Origin: Hyphomicrobiales bacterium
GTDB taxonomy: Bacteria; Pseudomonadota; Alphaproteobacteria; Rhizobiales; Xanthobacteraceae
Assembly (NCBI GenBank): GCA_013911975.1
Contig: JACESF010000008.1
Coordinates: 1 to 64,000, forward strand
Reading direction: 5' to 3'
Length of the DNA stretch: 64,000 nt
Part shown: one piece after another, positions 35,201 to 42,965 of the stretch
Layout of the letters: each line of letters starts with the position of its first letter
How positions within the stretch are numbered: position 1 is the stretch's first letter
Program-made: the position numbers and the translations under genes
The notes under the pieces: generated by a model
What the model was told of the DNA's origin: nothing
What the model saw: the letters and a program-made list of their open reading frames with translations, nothing else
Databases searched by the model: none

Positions 35201-35387
35201 GGCAACTCCTGAAACCGGTCCGCATCCCGGCGCGCGGCGCCGGTTGCGCATGGAACGATCTAAGCAGGAAGCGCGCCAGTTGGCGCCGAGGCCGGATAAA
35301 ATCGCAAGCCTTTGAGGAATATTTGTTTTTCGCTCGCCTGAGGCGCCTTTTCCGTGCCGGGCAAAAGCATGCAAGAGGTGAAAAACA

Positions 35388-35422
35388 GATTATGAAATAG
35401 GCAAAATGGACATTTCATAATC
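35388..35422. promoter_or_regulatory. AT-rich 11-bp inverted repeat upstream of allophanate hydrolase
   Basis: Perfect inverted arms GATTATGAAAT (35388-35398) and ATTTCATAATC (35412-35422) are separated by 13 nt. They lie 188 bp upstream of the allophanate hydrolase start in a rare AT-rich island. Arms this long and AT-rich suggest an operator for a dimeric regulator. On the minus strand a short T-run follows, so an unusual terminator for the small gene at 35458-35607 is an alternative. Confidence 0.55.
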
Positions 35423-35457
35423 AGAAATCCGCCAGTTGCATGCAGGTGTCGCCATTC

Positions 35458-35607
35458 TTAGCGGGCCGGTGCGGCGGGGCTGGCGGGGACGTTGGCGGGG
35501 GCGCTTTCCGTCGGCTCGGGGATGCCGCGGCCGGAAAACATGACGGCGGCGCCGAGCGCCGCCGCAAAGATGATCGCGCCGAAAACCAAGGTCGTGGTGC
35601 GGGACAT
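35458..35607 (-). CDS. Small single-helix membrane protein (49 residues)
   Basis: A 49-codon gene reading MSRTTTLVFGAIIFAAALG and ending in a Pro/Ala-rich tail (ANVPASPAAPAR). Residues 7-24 form one membrane helix. A Shine-Dalgarno GGAG lies 9 nt before the ATG. It is in the gap between purU and the allophanate hydrolase gene, on the same strand as both. The architecture of one helix plus a short low-complexity periplasmic tail is common in small rhizobial membrane proteins. No family is recognised. Confidence 0.55.
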   Translation of the reverse strand: MSRTTTLVFGAIIFAAALGAAVMFSGRGIPEPTESAPANVPASPAAPAR

Positions 35608-35681
35608 GGTGCGTCACTCCGATGATCTTTCGGACATAACGCTGGGGAAGCGGAGTTGTTTCGCCTCCGCTTCGTGTCCGC

Positions 35682-36551
35682 TCAGTCGCGGAACACCACG
35701 GTCTTGCTGCCGTTCAGCAGCACCCGGTCCTCCAGATGCCAGGAAATGGCCCGCGCCAGCACGCGCCGCTCGATGTCGCGGCCCTTGCGGACCAGATCGT
35801 CGGGCGTGTCCTGGTGGGAGATGCGCTCCACGTCCTGCTCGATGATTGGCCCCTCGTCGAGGTCGGACGTCACGTAATGGGCGGTGGCGCCCATGAGCTT
35901 CACGCCGCGGGCGTGGGCCTGGTGATAGGGCTTGGCGCCCTTGAAGCCGGGCAGGAAGGAATGGTGGATGTTGATGCAGCGCCCGCTCAGCTTGGCGGAC
36001 AGACCATCGGACAGGACCTGCATGTACCGCGCGAGGACCGCCAATTCCGAGCCTGTTTCGCGGAAGATCCGCCAGATCTCCGCTTCCTGTTCCAGCTTCG
36101 TCGCCTTCGTCACCGGCAGGTGATAAAATGGTATCGGTGTAAGGTCGAGATGGGCATAGGTCTCGCGGGGGTGGTTGGAGATGATGCCGGAGATCTCCAT
36201 GGGGATCTCGCCGATGCGCCAGCGATAGAGCAGGTCGGCGAGGCAGTGGTCGAACTTGGAGGCGAGCAGCAGGACGCGGCGCTTCTCCGTCCGGTCGCGC
36301 ATCTGCCAGTTCAGGGCGAACGCCTCGGCCACCTCGGCGAAGCCGGCGCGGATGGCGTCCAGGCTTTCCTCGCCCGCCACCACGTTGAAGACCACGCGCA
36401 TGAAGAAGCGATTGCTCTCCGTGTCGTCATATTGCTGCGCATCGAGGATGTTGCAGCCCTTCTCGAACAGGAAGGTGGACACCCGCGCGACGATGCCGGG
36501 GCGGTTGGTGCAGGAGAGGGTGAGGATGTACTGGCGATCGGGCGCGGTCAT
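35682..36551 (-). CDS. purU: Formyltetrahydrofolate deformylase
   Basis: A 289-residue PurU. An N-terminal ACT domain (about 5-85, [25 protein letters not shown]) is followed by a formyltransferase-type catalytic domain. The latter has [18 protein letters not shown] (catalytic His) and [16 protein letters not shown] (catalytic Asp). It hydrolyses 10-formyl-THF to formate and THF. ATG 36551 gives the standard start; 22 more open codons upstream are not conserved-looking. It lies directly downstream of mgdD. In that context it would remove one-carbon units released from the methyl group of N-methylglutamate and regenerate THF. Confidence 0.93.
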   Translation of the reverse strand: MTAPDRQYILTLSCTNRPGIVARVSTFLFEKGCNILDAQQYDDTESNRFFMRVVFNVVAGEESLDAIRAGFAEVAEAFALNWQMRDRTEKRRVLLLASKFDHCLADLLYRWRIGEIPMEISGIISNHPRETYAHLDLTPIPFYHLPVTKATKLEQEAEIWRIFRETGSELAVLARYMQVLSDGLSAKLSGRCINIHHSFLPGFKGAKPYHQAHARGVKLMGATAHYVTSDLDEGPIIEQDVERISHQDTPDDLVRKGRDIERRVLARAISWHLEDRVLLNGSKTVVFRD

Positions 36552-36613
36552 GATGCGTCTCGTGAGGAAAGGGATGTGAAGGGGCGGGGAGGGCAGCGCG
36601 CGCCGCGCCGCCG

Positions 36614-37225
36614 TCAACCTCGCGCGGGGCCCACCATGTCGAGGCCGAATTCCGCCGCCGCGCCCGCCAGGGCCCGCAGGAAGGCGGGGCCGAAGGAGCG
36701 GGGCACCGCGAAGCGGTAGGCCGGGGTGTCGTTGAGCTGCCAGAAGGTGAGGGGCATCAGCGCCACGAGGGTCGCGGCGGCATCGCCCGGGCCGAACACG
36801 CTGGGATCGAGGTCCAGCGGCACGAGCTTGGCCAGGGTGGGCGTGACCTGCGGCCCGTAGAGGTCGAGCACCAGATTGGCGTCGCTCTGGTCGGTGAGGG
36901 CCGCGAGGTCGCCGAAGGCGTCGCGCAGCCGCGCCAGGAGGGCGTCCGGCGCCTGCGACGCGCTCACCAGCCAGCGGCCGGGGCCGATGCCGATGAAGGA
37001 GATGTCGCCAAAGAAGCTCACTTTCGGGCCATCCTCCAGCGCGATGCCGAAGGCGCCGAGCGTGGCGGAAGCCACCTGAGGCACCATCCCCTTGCGCGCG
37101 ACGAGGGTGGCGAGGGCGAGGCGCGGCACGGGGTGGGCGATGACACCCGCTTCCCCGTCCGGGCGCCCGTGGCGGCCGGGGGGCACGAGGTCGGTCACGG
37201 CCATGTGGGACAGGATTTCAGACAC
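36614..37225 (-). CDS. mgdD: N-methylglutamate dehydrogenase subunit D / SoxG-like
   Basis: A 203-residue SoxG-type gamma subunit ([30 protein letters not shown] near the middle; [29 protein letters not shown] near the end). The GTG at 37225 overlaps the end of the alpha-subunit gene by 8 bp, typical of this operon; ATG 37204 is an alternative. It is the last subunit gene of a heterotetrameric flavoenzyme. Alone it would be called sarcosine oxidase gamma; the NMG assignment rests on the linked gmaS and mgsABC genes. Confidence 0.8.
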   Translation of the reverse strand: MSEILSHMAVTDLVPPGRHGRPDGEAGVIAHPVPRLALATLVARKGMVPQVASATLGAFGIALEDGPKVSFFGDISFIGIGPGRWLVSASQAPDALLARLRDAFGDLAALTDQSDANLVLDLYGPQVTPTLAKLVPLDLDPSVFGPGDAAATLVALMPLTFWQLNDTPAYRFAVPRSFGPAFLRALAGAAAEFGLDMVGPARG

Positions 37226-40178
37226 GCAGCCGCTCCCCTTCCGGATCGACGAAGGCGGGATTGCAGATTTCCACGGGAATGTCGCCCCCCCGCACCGGGT
37301 CAAAGGCGCGCACCGTCTCGCCGATCCGCTCCGGCCCGCGCGCGATGAGGCCGAGGCCGATCCAGTGGCCGAGCGTGGGCGAATAGGCCACCGAGGTCAT
37401 GTAGCCCTCGTCATTGGCCGTGGTGCCGCTGCGCCCGTGCGGGATGAAGTGGGCCCCCGCGCGCAGGCGGTCGCCCACATTGACGGGCTTGAAGCCCACG
37501 AAGGTCGGACGCTCCGTTTCCAGGAAGGCGGGGCGCTGGGACAGGACGCGGCCCACATAATCCTTCTTGGTGGAGGCCATGCGGCCGAGCCCGAGGTCGC
37601 GGGCGGAGGTCTGCCCGTTCAGTTCGTTGCCCGAGACATGGCCCTTCTCGATGCGCATGACGCCCAGCGCCTCGGTGCCGTAGGGCGTGATGCCGAACGG
37701 CGCCCCGGCGGCCATGAGCGCTTCCGTGAGCCGCCGCCCTTGCCGCGAGGGCACGGCGATCTCGTAGCCCAGTTCCCCCGAGAAGGAGACGCGGAAGATG
37801 CGGGCGGGCACGCCGCCGAGCACCGTGCCCTGGGCGACGCCCATATATGGCAGCGCCGCGTTGGACACGTCGAGGCCGTCCACCACCTGCTCCAGCACCT
37901 TGCGGGCCTGCGGTCCGGCGATGGAGATCTGCGCCCATTGCTCGGAGACCGAGGCCATCTGCACGTCCAGCTCCGGCCACAGCACCTGGAGGCAGAATTC
38001 CAGGTGCTGGTAGACCTTGGCGGCGTTGGCCGTGGTGGTGGTCATCAGGTAATGGCCCTCGCCGAGGCGCGAGGTGGTTCCGTCGTCCATCACGATCCCG
38101 TCCTCGCGCAGCATCACGCCGTAGCGCGCGCGGCCCACGGGAAGGGTCGAGAAGGTGTTGATATAGGCCCGGTCCAGGAAGGCGGCCGCGTCGGGCCCCT
38201 GGATGTCGATCTTGCCGAAGGTGGACACGTCGATGAGGCCGACGCCCGAGCGGGTGGCCGTCACCTCGCGGTTCACCGTCTCCAGCCAGTCCTTTTCCCC
38301 GGCGCGCGGGAAATATTGCGCGCGCAGCCACAGGCCGGCTTCCACGAACACCGCGCCGTTCTCCCGCGCCCAGTCATGGGTGGGGGTGGGGCGGGTGGCC
38401 CGGAAATCCTTGCCGCGATGGTGCCCGGCCAGCGCGCCCACCGCGACGGGCGTGTAGGGCGGGCGGAACAGGGTGGTGCCGGTGGCGCCCACGTCCTGGC
38501 CGGTGAGGGCTGCCATGATGGCAAGGCCGGTCACGCTGGAGGTGCGACCCTGGTCGGTGGCCATGCCGAGCGTGGTGTAGCGCTTCAGCAGTTCCACCGC
38601 CCGGAACCCTTCCGTGTGGGCGATCGCCACGTCCTTCGCCGTCACGTCGTTCTGAAGGTCCACGAAGGCCGGTCCGCGCGAGGCGGCCACATGCCAGAAG
38701 GGCGACACGGTGATGGGATTGTCCCGCGCCTGGGGCACCGGGGTCGCCTGCGCGGCAAAGCCCAGTTCGCCCACGGCATCCGCCGCCTCGGCGGCGCCCG
38801 CCGCGAGGCAGCGGGCGAGGGAATAATCGCCCCGCGCCGCGCCCGCGACCCGCATGCCGGGCGGGCACGCGCCGGGCACGAAGCCGGCGATGTCCGGCCG
38901 GTAGACCGGCTTGCCGCCGAAATGGCTGGTGAGGCCCACATTGGGGCTGGACCCGCCGGAGATAGCCAGCACGTCGGCGGCGATCTTCTCCTCGCCGCGC
39001 GTGGTGCGCACGGTCACGGACGAGAGCAGGCGGCCGGACGTCGCCACCACTTGGCCGCCGGAAATCACCCGCACGCCGCGCTTCCTGGCGCGCTCGATCT
39101 GGATCGGCGGCGCCTCGTCGCGCACGTCCACGATGGCGGCGATCTCCATGCCGGCGGCCGCCGCGTCGAATGCGGCGGACCAGGCATAGCCGTTATTGGC
39201 GAACACCACGGCCCGCTTGCCGGGCGCGGCCGCGTAGCGCACCGCATAGGTGCGCAGCGCCTGGGCCGACATGACGCCGGGCCGGTCGTTGCCGCCGAAC
39301 ACGATGGGCCGGTCGATGGCGCCCGCGCACAGCAGGGAGCGCTTGGCGACGATCTTCCAATAGCGCTGGCGGGCGGTGAAGGCGGCGGGCACGGGCAGGT
39401 GGTCCGACACCCGCTCCACCGCGCCGAACGTGCCGCCGTCATAGGCGCCGAACACGGTCGTGCGCGGCAGCAGGCGCACATTGGGCAGGGCCGCGAGTTC
39501 CGCCACGGCCTTCTCCACGAAGGCCAGCGCCGGGGCGTCGTCGATCTGGTCACGCTCCGCCAGGAGGCGGCCGCCGAAGCGGAAATCCTCGTCCGCGAGG
39601 ATCACCCGCGCGCCGCTGCGGGCGGCGGTGAGCGCGGCCATGAGCCCGGCCGCGCCGCCGCCGATCACCAGCAGGTCGCAGAAGGCGAAGGACTTTTCGT
39701 ACGAGTCCGGGTCCGGCGCCTCGGCGGCGCGCCCGAGGCCCGCCGCGCGGCGGATGACGGGCTCGTAGAGCTTCTCCCACAGCGCCGCCGGCCACATGAA
39801 GGTCTTGTAGTAGAAGCCGGCGCCGAGCAGCGGGCCGAACAGGCCGTTCACCGCCTGGACGTCGAAATCGAGGCTCGGCCAGCGGTTCTGGCTCGCGGCC
39901 GAGAGGCCGTCATACAATTCCACCACGGTGGCGCGGGTGTTGGGCTCGCGCCGGGCGCCCTCGCGCAGCTCCACCAGCGCGTTGGGCTCCTCGGATCCGG
40001 CCGAGAAGATGCCGCGCGGGCGGTGATACTTGAAGGAGCGGCCCACCAGACGCACGTCGTTGGCGAGCAGCGCGGAAGCCAGCGTGTCGCCCGCATAGCC
40101 GCGCATCGCCTTGCCGTCGAATGTGAAGGCGAGGGGCTTGGAGCGGTCGATCAACCCCCCTTCGGACAGGCGGCTCAT
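37218..40178 (-). CDS. mgdC: N-methylglutamate dehydrogenase subunit C / SoxA-like alpha subunit
   Basis: A 986-residue large subunit. An N-terminal ferredoxin-like segment (FTFDGKAMRGYAGDTLASALLANDVRLV, then FKYHRPRGI) precedes a dinucleotide-binding domain with DLLVIGGGAAGLMAALTAARSGARVILADEDF near 171-202. A GCV_T-type folate-binding C-terminal half follows (TDQGRTSSVTG, VGLIDVSTFGKIDIQGPDA, LMRIEKGHVSGNELNG-like region). In sarcosine oxidase this part hands the oxidised methyl group to THF. ATG 40178 overlaps the previous stop (ATGA); the 36 upstream codons lie in mgdB. Its 3' end overlaps mgdD. Confidence 0.85.
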   Translation of the reverse strand: MSRLSEGGLIDRSKPLAFTFDGKAMRGYAGDTLASALLANDVRLVGRSFKYHRPRGIFSAGSEEPNALVELREGARREPNTRATVVELYDGLSAASQNRWPSLDFDVQAVNGLFGPLLGAGFYYKTFMWPAALWEKLYEPVIRRAAGLGRAAEAPDPDSYEKSFAFCDLLVIGGGAAGLMAALTAARSGARVILADEDFRFGGRLLAERDQIDDAPALAFVEKAVAELAALPNVRLLPRTTVFGAYDGGTFGAVERVSDHLPVPAAFTARQRYWKIVAKRSLLCAGAIDRPIVFGGNDRPGVMSAQALRTYAVRYAAAPGKRAVVFANNGYAWSAAFDAAAAGMEIAAIVDVRDEAPPIQIERARKRGVRVISGGQVVATSGRLLSSVTVRTTRGEEKIAADVLAISGGSSPNVGLTSHFGGKPVYRPDIAGFVPGACPPGMRVAGAARGDYSLARCLAAGAAEAADAVGELGFAAQATPVPQARDNPITVSPFWHVAASRGPAFVDLQNDVTAKDVAIAHTEGFRAVELLKRYTTLGMATDQGRTSSVTGLAIMAALTGQDVGATGTTLFRPPYTPVAVGALAGHHRGKDFRATRPTPTHDWARENGAVFVEAGLWLRAQYFPRAGEKDWLETVNREVTATRSGVGLIDVSTFGKIDIQGPDAAAFLDRAYINTFSTLPVGRARYGVMLREDGIVMDDGTTSRLGEGHYLMTTTTANAAKVYQHLEFCLQVLWPELDVQMASVSEQWAQISIAGPQARKVLEQVVDGLDVSNAALPYMGVAQGTVLGGVPARIFRVSFSGELGYEIAVPSRQGRRLTEALMAAGAPFGITPYGTEALGVMRIEKGHVSGNELNGQTSARDLGLGRMASTKKDYVGRVLSQRPAFLETERPTFVGFKPVNVGDRLRAGAHFIPHGRSGTTANDEGYMTSVAYSPTLGHWIGLGLIARGPERIGETVRAFDPVRGGDIPVEICNPAFVDPEGERLRV

Positions 40179-40450
40179 GAGGCGTCTCCCGAAGCGCTGG
40201 CGGCGAAGGTGGCACCCGCAACGGCATGGGTGCGGGTGTCCCGCTCCACCACGATCCAGCGGCGGCAGCCCGCGCCGTGGTACCACAGCTCGCGCAGGGC
40301 GCCCGCCGGGTTGTCGCGCAGATAGACGTAGTCGTGGAAGGCGTCCGCCGCGTCGGGGGCGGCGGGGTCGGGACGGCGCGGGGCGGCATCTCCCAGATAG
40401 GAGAATTCATGGGCGTCGCGCACGCCGCAATAGGGACAGGGAAGGCGCAT
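40175..40450 (-). CDS. mgdB: N-methylglutamate dehydrogenase subunit B / SoxD-like delta subunit
   Basis: A 91-residue subunit starting MRLPCPYCGVRDAHEFSYLGDA and containing FHDYVYLRDNPAGALRELWYHGAGCRRWIVVERDT, which is the SoxD signature. The N-terminal CxxC pair and the later Cys/His belong to a structural zinc site in the family. ATG 40450 is preferred; the open frame upstream passes through a palindromic repeat. It overlaps mgdC by 4 nt. Confidence 0.85.
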   Translation of the reverse strand: MRLPCPYCGVRDAHEFSYLGDAAPRRPDPAAPDAADAFHDYVYLRDNPAGALRELWYHGAGCRRWIVVERDTRTHAVAGATFAASASGDAS

Positions 40451-40469
40451 GGCTCGCGTGCCTCGCTCA

Positions 40470-40519
40470 GAGCACGTTCCGATCTGATTGCTTCGCGAGC
40501 AGATCGGAAAAACGTTCTC
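40470..40519. repeat. REP-like palindrome between mgdA and mgdB
   Basis: Ten-bp perfect arms TTCCGATCTG (40477-40486) and CAGATCGGAA (40500-40509) with a 13-nt spacer extend, with mismatches, to outer GAGCACGTT / AACGTTCTC. The layout resembles the dispersed AGAGCACGTTCCGATC-type palindromes of Rhizobiales. Lying inside an operon, it would form an mRNA stem that may shift subunit expression. Confidence 0.6.
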
Positions 40520-40580
40520 GATCAATGAATTGAGAGACTGATTCACCGATCAGGTTGGTTCACCCTGACCGGATCTGGCC

Positions 40581-41837
40581 TTAGTGAAGGTTCGGCTGCG
40601 CGCCGACCCCCTTCTCGTCGATGATGTGTCCGGTGCGGAAGCGGTCGAGCCGGTAGGCGGCGTTCAGCGCGTGGGGCGCGTCCTTGGCCAGCGTCCAGGC
40701 GAAGCACCAGCCGGAGGCGGGCGTCGCCTTGAAGCCCCCGTAGTTCCAGCCGCAATTCAGATAGAGGCCGGGCAGGGGGCCCACATCGATGATGGGCGAG
40801 CCGTCCATGCTCATGTCCATGATGCCCCCCCAGGTGCGCAGGACGCGCAGGCGGCCGATCTGCGGCATCAGCGCCATGCCCGCCTCGCACACATCCTCCA
40901 CCACGGGGAGGTTGCCGCGCTGGGCATAGGAATTGTAGCCGTCGATGTCGCCGCCGAAGACCAGGCCGCCCTTGTCGGACTGGCTCACATAGAAATGCCC
41001 CGCGCCGAAGGTGACGACACCAGGCACCAGCGGCTTCAGTCCCTCGGACACGAAAGCGGTGAGCACATGGCTCTCGATGGGCATGCGCAGGTCCAGAAGG
41101 CGCGTGAGGCGCGAGGTGGAGCCGGCCACCGCGAGGCCCACCTTGCCCGCGCGGATCGGGCCGCGCGTGGTCTCGACGCCCACCACCACGCCATTCTCGC
41201 GGATGAAGCCCGTGACCTCGCAATTCTGCACGATGTCCACGCCCAGCCGGTCGGCGGCACGGGCATAGCCCCACACCACCGCGTCATGGCGCGCGGTGCC
41301 GCCCCGGCGCTGGAGCAGCCCGCCCTTGATGGGGAAGCGCGCGTCGCTGAAATTCAGGAACGGGGCGTAGGCGCGCACGCCTGCCTCGTCCAGAAGCTCG
41401 CTGTCCGCGCCCGCCATGCGCATGGAATTGGCGCGCCGGGCATAGGCGTCGCGCTGGGCGTCCGTGTGGCACAGGTTGAGCACGCCGCGCTGGGAGACCA
41501 TCGCGTTGTAATTGACGTCCTGCTCCAGCCCTTCCCAGAGCTTCATGGACCATTCGTAGAAGGGCTCGTTGCCCGGCAGCAGGTAGTTGGAGCGGATGAT
41601 GGTGGTGTTGCGCCCCGCATTGCCCGAGCCGATATGGCCCTTCTCCAGCACCGCGACGTTGCGGATGCCGTGTTCCTTGGCGAGGTAATAGGCGGTGGCG
41701 AGCCCATGCCCGCCGCCGCCCACCACGATCACGTCGTAGCTCGGCTTGGGCGTGGCATCGCGCCAGGCCGGGCCCCAGCCCTTGTTGCCGGACAGGGCGT
41801 TGGCGATGAGGGAGAAGACCGAATAGCGGCTCTGCAT
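40581..41837 (-). CDS. mgdA: N-methylglutamate dehydrogenase subunit A / SoxB-like beta subunit
   Basis: A 418-residue flavoprotein subunit with a dinucleotide-binding motif DVIVVGGGGHGLATAYYLA near residue 35 and GNAGRNTTIIRSNYL. The motif LLQRRGGTARHDAVVWGY contains the His that carries covalent FMN in sarcosine oxidase beta subunits. It is the catalytic subunit oxidising the N-methyl group. The gene is first in the mgdABCD-purU set, and its start faces the LysR gene at 41949 across an AT-rich control region. Confidence 0.87.
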   Translation of the reverse strand: MQSRYSVFSLIANALSGNKGWGPAWRDATPKPSYDVIVVGGGGHGLATAYYLAKEHGIRNVAVLEKGHIGSGNAGRNTTIIRSNYLLPGNEPFYEWSMKLWEGLEQDVNYNAMVSQRGVLNLCHTDAQRDAYARRANSMRMAGADSELLDEAGVRAYAPFLNFSDARFPIKGGLLQRRGGTARHDAVVWGYARAADRLGVDIVQNCEVTGFIRENGVVVGVETTRGPIRAGKVGLAVAGSTSRLTRLLDLRMPIESHVLTAFVSEGLKPLVPGVVTFGAGHFYVSQSDKGGLVFGGDIDGYNSYAQRGNLPVVEDVCEAGMALMPQIGRLRVLRTWGGIMDMSMDGSPIIDVGPLPGLYLNCGWNYGGFKATPASGWCFAWTLAKDAPHALNAAYRLDRFRTGHIIDEKGVGAQPNLH

Positions 41838-41948
41838 GGCTCACAGGCTCCGCCGGAAGGGCGTTTCGATGATTACGATTACTGAATATCTCACCTTAAC
41901 TCATGCTATGATATAAAACTTACTTATAGTGTGGCGGGAGGGCCGGAC
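41838..41948. promoter_or_regulatory. Divergent control region between mgdA and lysR with a LysR-type box
   Basis: A 111-bp gap whose 41870-41935 part is strikingly AT-rich. It contains the inverted repeat TCAT-GCT-ATGA at 41901-41911, which fits the short-dyad operators of LysR-type regulators, and a nearby ATATAAAACTTACTTATAG stretch suited to a promoter. The adjacent LysR is expected to bind here and control mgdABCD and itself. Inference from layout and motif. Confidence 0.5.
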
Positions 41949-42920
41949 ATGGCGCGCGGCGAAGCGATTCCGTTCGACCTGCGGACCTTGGACATCTTCC
42001 TGGCGGTCTGCGACGTGGGCTCCATGGCGGGCGCGGCGCGGCACCTGTCGCTCACCCAGCCGGCGGTCTCCCAGTCCATCGCGGAGCTGGAGGCGCGCAC
42101 CGGCGCCATCCTGTTCGACCGCTCCGTCCGGCCTCTCGCCCTCACGCCCGCGGGCGGCGTGCTGCGCCAGCGGGCGAGCGCGCTGCTCACCGAGGCGCGC
42201 CAGATCGCTCCGGCGCTGCGCGACACGGAGCGCTCGCGCTATCCGCTGCTGCGGGTGGGGCTGGTGGATTCGCTCTCCCGCGCGCTGGCCGCGCCGCTGG
42301 GCGCGCACCTCCTGGCGCAGGCGGACGAGGTGTCGGTGCTGGCGGGGCTCACCGCCTCCCATGCCAGCGCGCTCCTCACGCGCCAGCTCGATCTGCTGCT
42401 GGGCGCGGACGAGCTGGACGAGGTGGAGGGCCTGGAGCGCCTGCCCATCCTGACCGAGCCCTATATCCTGCTGGCCCCGCGCGGCACGCCGCGCCCCGCC
42501 CGGCTGGAGGATCTGGCGGCGCTGGCGGGGCGGCTGCCCTTCGTGCGCTATTCGGCGCGCTCCAAGACCGGCATCGAGGTGGAGCGGCATCTGCGGCGGG
42601 TGAAGCTGGACCTGCCGCGCCGCCTGGAATTCGATACCCCTCAAGGCGTGACGGCGGTGGTGCTGCGGGGGGAGGGCTTCGCCATCTCGACGCCCCTGTG
42701 CTGCTACGAGGCGCAGGCGCCCGCCGAGGGCCTCGCCTGCTGGCCCCTGCCGGGCCCGGCGGCGGTTCGGCGCATGATGCTGGTGGCGCGCCGCCAGGAA
42801 CTGGGGCGCCTGCCGCGCGAGGTGGCGGCCTTCTGCCGGGAGGACCTGGAGGCGAATGTGTGCCCCGCGCTGCGCGACGCCATGCCCTGGCTGGGCACGG
42901 CATTGGCGGTGGGCACCTGA
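41949..42920 (+). CDS. LysR-family regulator of the N-methylglutamate genes (predicted)
   Basis: A 323-residue LysR-type regulator. HTH region: LRTLDIFLAVCDVGSMAGAARHLSLTQPAVSQSIAELEARTG. A substrate-binding domain with PLLRVGLVDSLSRALAAPLGAHLL and a C-terminal PGPAAVRRMMLVARR region follows. ATG 41949 has GGGAGGG six nt upstream; GTG 41931 is a weaker alternative. It sits between the divergent mgdABCD set and the convergent gmaS gene, so it most likely senses methylamine-pathway metabolites. The inducer is not known. Confidence 0.87.
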   Translation: MARGEAIPFDLRTLDIFLAVCDVGSMAGAARHLSLTQPAVSQSIAELEARTGAILFDRSVRPLALTPAGGVLRQRASALLTEARQIAPALRDTERSRYPLLRVGLVDSLSRALAAPLGAHLLAQADEVSVLAGLTASHASALLTRQLDLLLGADELDEVEGLERLPILTEPYILLAPRGTPRPARLEDLAALAGRLPFVRYSARSKTGIEVERHLRRVKLDLPRRLEFDTPQGVTAVVLRGEGFAISTPLCCYEAQAPAEGLACWPLPGPAAVRRMMLVARRQELGRLPREVAAFCREDLEANVCPALRDAMPWLGTALAVGT

Positions 42921-42937
42921 GCGGCCGCGCGCCGAAG

Positions 42938-42959
42938 CCGCGCCCCTCGCGGGGCGCGG
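42938..42959. terminator. Bidirectional hairpin between lysR and gmaS
   Basis: A perfect 9-bp stem CCGCGCCCC/GGGGCGCGG with a TCGC tetraloop fills the 45-bp gap between two converging genes. Position and strength suit termination in both directions; a T-run is absent. Confidence 0.65.
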
Positions 42960-42965
42960 TGGATG

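Noticed and set aside
37092..40325. 1077-residue plus-strand frame opposite mgdC
   Set aside because: Antisense shadow; mgdC has clear SoxA domains and overlapping operon neighbours on the minus strand.
36614..41837. Calling the four flavoenzyme genes simply sarcosine oxidase
   Set aside because: The subunits are sarcosine-oxidase-like, but the neighbouring gmaS and mgsABC genes make N-methylglutamate dehydrogenase the better reading. Sarcosine oxidase remains an alternative.
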